Shown here piece by piece: positions 54,901-60,900 of a DNA stretch of 64,000 nucleotides. Source of the stretch: Rhyacophila brunnea (Eukaryota > Arthropoda > Insecta > Trichoptera > Rhyacophilidae). Every line of letters starts with the position of its first letter. Position 1 is the first letter of the stretch. The DNA is taken from the NCBI GenBank assembly GCA_022495005.1, contig JAGYXB010001324.1:1178001-1242000 (forward strand), read 5' to 3'. The notes beneath the pieces are model-generated. The model saw nothing but the letters and a program-made list of their open reading frames with translations, made no database searches and was not told the origin of the DNA. The position numbers and the translations under genes are program-made.

Positions 54901-57900
54901 TGTTACTACTCGGCCATCGCTGACATTGGACTACTTGACAAGTACCAAAAAAATAACTAAATTATAATCATAATAGGATGTGACTACATATAATTGTCTT
55001 GATCAGTATCCATCCACTAATTTAATAAAATAATAAATATTTTATTTTCACAAAATTTATTATACCTGAAGATATATTTCTTCTAGAACCGGTGCTGTAA
55101 AATATTCATCAGGATTATGTTTTTGATTTGAAGATTTACGACTACGGCGACCCCTCGAAGACGTTTCTTCGGGATTGTCTTCAGCATCAGAAGCGCACGG
55201 AAGGCGTTCCAATTTATTTTGGGCCACATTTAGATACCTGTGAATTATATATTTTAATTTAACAAATTAATATTGTTAATATATTAGTTTCAATAGTGCT
55301 TTTGGTTTTTACACCATCATTAAGAAAACATTTGATACAATATTGTAACATTGCACACCTAAGACTTGTCATTTGAAGTACAGCCAACGGAATAAAGGTT
55401 AGAGCGTTTCCAGAAATATCAATGCGGGTGACGGCATGTAATGCGACTGATCGGCCACGCGGCGAGCTTCTGAGACGCGGGTTAACATGCAATGCTGCCT
55501 CCTGTATCCAGGACATTCTAAAAACATATTTAATTTTGAAATATGTAAAATGGACCATATTATGTATATTATTATATATTATAATATTATTGGAGCACAT
55601 TAATAATTCAATTCAATATCCATAAAGACAAAAATTATGGCTGTTTTAACATACCTTACAGTAGTGAGGCGGCAACTTTGATTGTGCCAATTGAGCATCG
55701 CCGGCTGACTGGGAAAAATTGAGCTATAGGTAAGAAGCGGAGTTTTGCGTTGTTGAGGAGGAGATTCATCACCTGCTTCTATCGGATTGGCAACACTTCC
55801 CGGACTGAGAAGTCCACCAACTGACATACTCTCCGTCATTCCTCGCTTATTAATTTTATATTCGGGGTCTGGGTAAGCCTGTGCAAGCAAAGAGAGAGAG
55901 AACATTTCAGTTAGATATCTCTACTCGTAAAATAGAATCACTGTTTGTTACCATGTATGTAATTAAGTAAGATATAGTAATTTCTATCGGTAAACATGGT
56001 CTCTATTACCACAGACGACTATTGAATGAAACAACAATTTAGTTAAATAGTCAGAATTTACTGACCTTTATTGCTAGCAATCGTGCGACTAGTATTTCAT
56101 CGCCAACATTAGCAACCTCTCTTAATGCCTGACAGTTCATATCGAGCGCTCCATGCTTGAGAAGTAATTCGACTAGGGAATGATCTCTAGCTCTGAAAGT
56201 GAACATAAATATTTCAATGAAGCGAGTAAGACGACATACAATCAATAATTTATTATTACTTACTAATATTCGACAGTCTAATTTATATAGTTCTAGTTAT
56301 AGTAAGATATTAATATTAGGTTTTCACAATTATATTTCTTGGGTATTGACCATATCCTTCTAGACACACGAAACCGATTCAGCGCATCTCTTTTATACAC
56401 ACGGCGGCTATCGAAGGTAGTTTATCATATTTATGCATATAATATATAATAATATTACATATAATAAGTTAACCATCTGATGTGTCAAAAAGTGTTATGT
56501 TTTAACAACACCTCTCTTGGATGTGTTAACTTTTAGAGCGAGATAGACAGTTGAGACGGCTAACTTATTATAACAATTATAATACCTCAATATATAAATA
56601 TGATAAACTACCCTCGATAGCCGCCTTGTGTATAGAATAGATGCGCTGATGGTAATTAAATTTATTTTGAAATATATTAGTACTATATTATAATATGTAA
56701 GTATAGTTTCATATTATATCAGTTAATTAAAAAATTAATCATAATATCTTATTCCATCACTTAACCCTTAACACTCGAGTGCCGCCATATCGGCGGCATT
56801 AGAAGTTTCCTGTATTACTCGAGTGCCGCCGTAGCGGCGGCACGCCAATAAAGTCATTTTTTGTAATATTTTCAGCAATTTTTATAATGCGATTTCAATC
56901 AAGTTAGAATGAATAATAATAGGTTATTACATTTATCTGAGAAAGAAGTCGGCAAAAGAATACTGCGTGCGTAATTTCTACATAGTATTTTTATCGGAAT
57001 CTTCTCTTTTTTTATTCGTAGGTCGCTTGCTTGCAAGCAATGTTTTTTTGCCACATAAATTTTATTTATTGAACGTTTCCAGACTAAAGTGAACTGAAGT
57101 TGTTTGTCACGCATGATTTTGAAGTGTTTATTTTTTTTATTGGTTCTCGCTTGCGCAGGGGCGTCTCGTATAGTTTACAGTTTTATATTTGAATAGACTG
57201 TTTTTGATGACAATACTTACTATTATATTATGCCGATTCAGAACCTTACAAATATAATGTGAAATACTCTAATGAGTCAAATGAAAATTATTACATATCG
57301 ATTTATTATTTTTTGAGAAATCTTTTGATAATGTGTACCGCACTGGGAATGAGTTGTTATGAGCCCGAAACTAATTTAGAAAATTTACGAGACGGCTGCT
57401 TGTATTACAAGTATATTTGAAGGCAAATCATTTGGATCATATTTACAGTCATAACTATATGTATGGACGATTTACACTTTATAGCCACTTCTCTACATAC
57501 CGCTATTTCATTACGATTCTGTGATAAGCCAGGATTACATATTGGAGATTGCTTTGTGAAATACCACACAATGAAGAATTATAAATAAACTAAAAATAAG
57601 TACAGTATATTCATTATAAATCTATTTTATAGAAATAAAAAAATAATTTTTTTTTTACATTTTTTTCACCAATTAAATGTTTTATATTGAAATTATGCTT
57701 TTTACGGAAAAAAGTCTCGAGTGGGTGGTATGTACCTATAAAAAAAAATTCGAGTGGAAAAGGTTAAATAGCTAAAAGAGTATTTTGGTCCTAAGCAGAG
57801 CATGTCACCACAGAATAGAGGTTATATTAATAACGGTTTCTATGAGAAATCGTCTAAACTCAATGGATCATTGCAATGGACGAAACAAACATTGAAAAAC

Positions 57901-60900
57901 CACGCACATTTATAATGCCCAGCCGCAGGATTGAACCCGCGATCCATAGCCTCAGAGACGGCTGCTCTATCAACCAGGCCACCAGTAGGTGCATAACTTT
58001 AGAGCCATTTATTTTCTAATCCCGTAAAACGTAAAAAAATTAAGAATGAAGAATTGGTTGGGTACTTTGAATGGCTTACTTGCAAGCTTCTACTAATGCT
58101 GGTAGACTAATGGGCTCCGGAGTGGCAGGAATGCTTGTGTTTGATGCTGAGGAGGTCGAACCATTTGACGAACAATGGGGAATATTTGAATACATTGAAC
58201 ATTGTGACTGAGATGATCCCATTGATGCATGATGAGAATTGGAATGCTGTCAACAAAAAATGTAAAATACTAGTAATTACCTGAGGTGTTTTTAAGAAAC
58301 AGTATTTAAGTAGTATATTTATAAGGTTACCATTTTATGTTACTTGAATATATAACACCAAATTTATTATTAGATAAAGTAGTGGTTATTACTATTGTTA
58401 TTTTGTAAAATAAGAGAAATTTTAATGAAAAATCTACATACTCGGTACCATACTAATACAAAAAAATATTTATGGAACTATTTGTGAAAGGCTATCTAAG
58501 ATTTTATTTCATTGTGTAATGGCTTGATTTTAAATATCTGGCCAAATCAAAGATGTTGAAAACCTCCTATAGAGATGGAGCCTAAATGTATGAAATTGAA
58601 GCAAAAAAAGGACCACTTGTAGAGATATGAACTTAGCTACAAGTGACTTTGCATTCCAGGTTCATTTGTAGTGAACTTCACAATACTGCTAATACATTTA
58701 TTTGAAATTTGCAGGGCGTATAATATAAAGATAATCCGTCATGATTAGTAGATAAACAGCCAGCACTTTGGCATTAATATTTAGTTAAAAATCTTATAAA
58801 ATTTGTGTAAAGCCGTTTATTACTACACTCGAGTGATTAATCACTCTGAACATAAAAAATGGTCGCCATATTTCATGAATGAATAAGAAAATCGGAATGG
58901 CAACTGAGCGATGTTCATATTTGTAGAGTTTATCAAGTTAACCATGCTTAATGCGCTTGCAAATGTTATTCAAATGTTATAAAAGAAATAATGTATAAGG
59001 TTACATCTATTTACAGTCCAAATTATTTGGGACATATAATGAATCAGCGCACACATCATATAACCTTCTTTGTTGAAAAGAAAAGTGGAAAGGGAAAGAA
59101 AGTTTTCTAAATTTAAAGAATTCTATCTGGAGGATACATAATTAATTGGTAAGAAGGGAATATAGAGTATTCCTATACAAATAATGGCACTCTATAGGAG
59201 AATGATATAATTACCTGAATGTGACATGGCGCATTTGGATCAGCTCCGGCTGCCAAGAGAGTTTGCGCGATATCCACGTGTCTTCCTCTGATAGCCGCCC
59301 GGAGACAAGTGTCCTGTGTGGCTCCAATGGACATATCCAGTAGCACGGGACGTACTCGAACATCCGTATTAGATTCCTGTCAAAGAAAGAACTTCAACTT
59401 AGGAGTAATATTTTAAGCTCTAATAGTACAGGTTCGAATACCGCGTTTGACAAAAATCTAACTTTTCAATCTGTGTTTGATGCTTCATAGGTAAGGGGAT
59501 TGGCTAACAACCAGTCTGTGCACATAATCTCCATTAGGTGATTGCCTCTACGCTGTAGTATTTTGTTTCATATTTTGACGGCCTACTTTTGGGTTTAATT
59601 TTTAACAAATATGAATAAAATTTGGAATGGGACAATTTGGTGCCTTTTTAGGATAGGTAGCAAAGTTTAAATAATATTATGTAGCTAATGGATGAATTTA
59701 AAAAAAATGTTACAAGAGAATTGAGTGGCTGCTTGCTGCTCATAGTCAGGCGGGACATAATGGATTGAATGCCGTCGGATATTCTTCTTCTGGTAGGACT
59801 GACAATTATTCCACGGTCTACACTCTTCACTGAGGTCGGTGTCAATGGTTCTTCGTGAGACTCTGATTCCTGAAAAATTTATTAATAACAAAATTAAGAA
59901 AAGTAATATTAACTGTATTTATTATGTTCTGAATATGACTTAATTAATTTTAATATTTTAATTTAATTTATTGCGGTGATTCTCAACCGGGGGGGGCAAG
60001 TCTACATCAATCACAATCACACTAAATAGAGGTAGTGTCAATTTAATAATAATAAAAAAAATAACAGTAGGTACTGTGTAGAATGTAGATCATTAAAAAT
60101 ATGCTTGAAATAATTTCATTAAAAATTCACAGTGCAATTTTTTAATTTTCCCACCTGACAACTGTATTGGGTTGGCGGGCACAGAAAAATATAAGACTCA
60201 TAATGGGGTGACATGCCAAAAAAGGTTGAGAAACACAAATTTTATTCTATGAGAGAAGCAGATAAAGATTTTTTTGTCAATGTTATTAAATTTAGTGTAT
60301 TTCAAAATACATATTTCGATCAAATATCACTATTTAAAATGCATTGACAAAAAAAGGATGCAGAGAACCTATTTTACCATTTATGTTTGTGATATATAAA
60401 ATTTTTTGTTTAATGATTTGTTTTAACTTTGGTTTATTTTTTCTATCATACTGCAAAAAGACGAAACACATGAAAATCAAGTGGCTACTAATGTAAGTAT
60501 GTATTGACTGTTGTTAGTTATGTATTGACTATGTGTGGATTTCGATTTTACTAATAGACGCATCATATCGAGTTATATCACTTATAATCAGAGCGTTGGA
60601 GTTATTACTACTGGAATTATTTGGAGTGATAAATAACTTTAGAATTAATAATGAAAAGGATAGGAAGGAAAGGAAAAGGATAAACCTTATTTCAAAACTA
60701 CTCATTTTTTAAATTTTGTATCATTTGTAGGTATACATATAATTTTATCCGGGGCGGAGTAGACCCTGGTCCAGGGTCTGCTCCAACCCTCTGGTTATAA
60801 TTCTCCATGAACATTTATTATTATTATTTATTATAATAATATATATTATTTACCTGTGTTAGAACTTTTGTTGCCCGAACAGTATGTCGAAGAAGCAAGT

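Noticed and set aside
57895..57992. functional tRNA gene
   Set aside because: A and B boxes are present but the acceptor-stem halves do not pair; a SINE body with family relatives follows.
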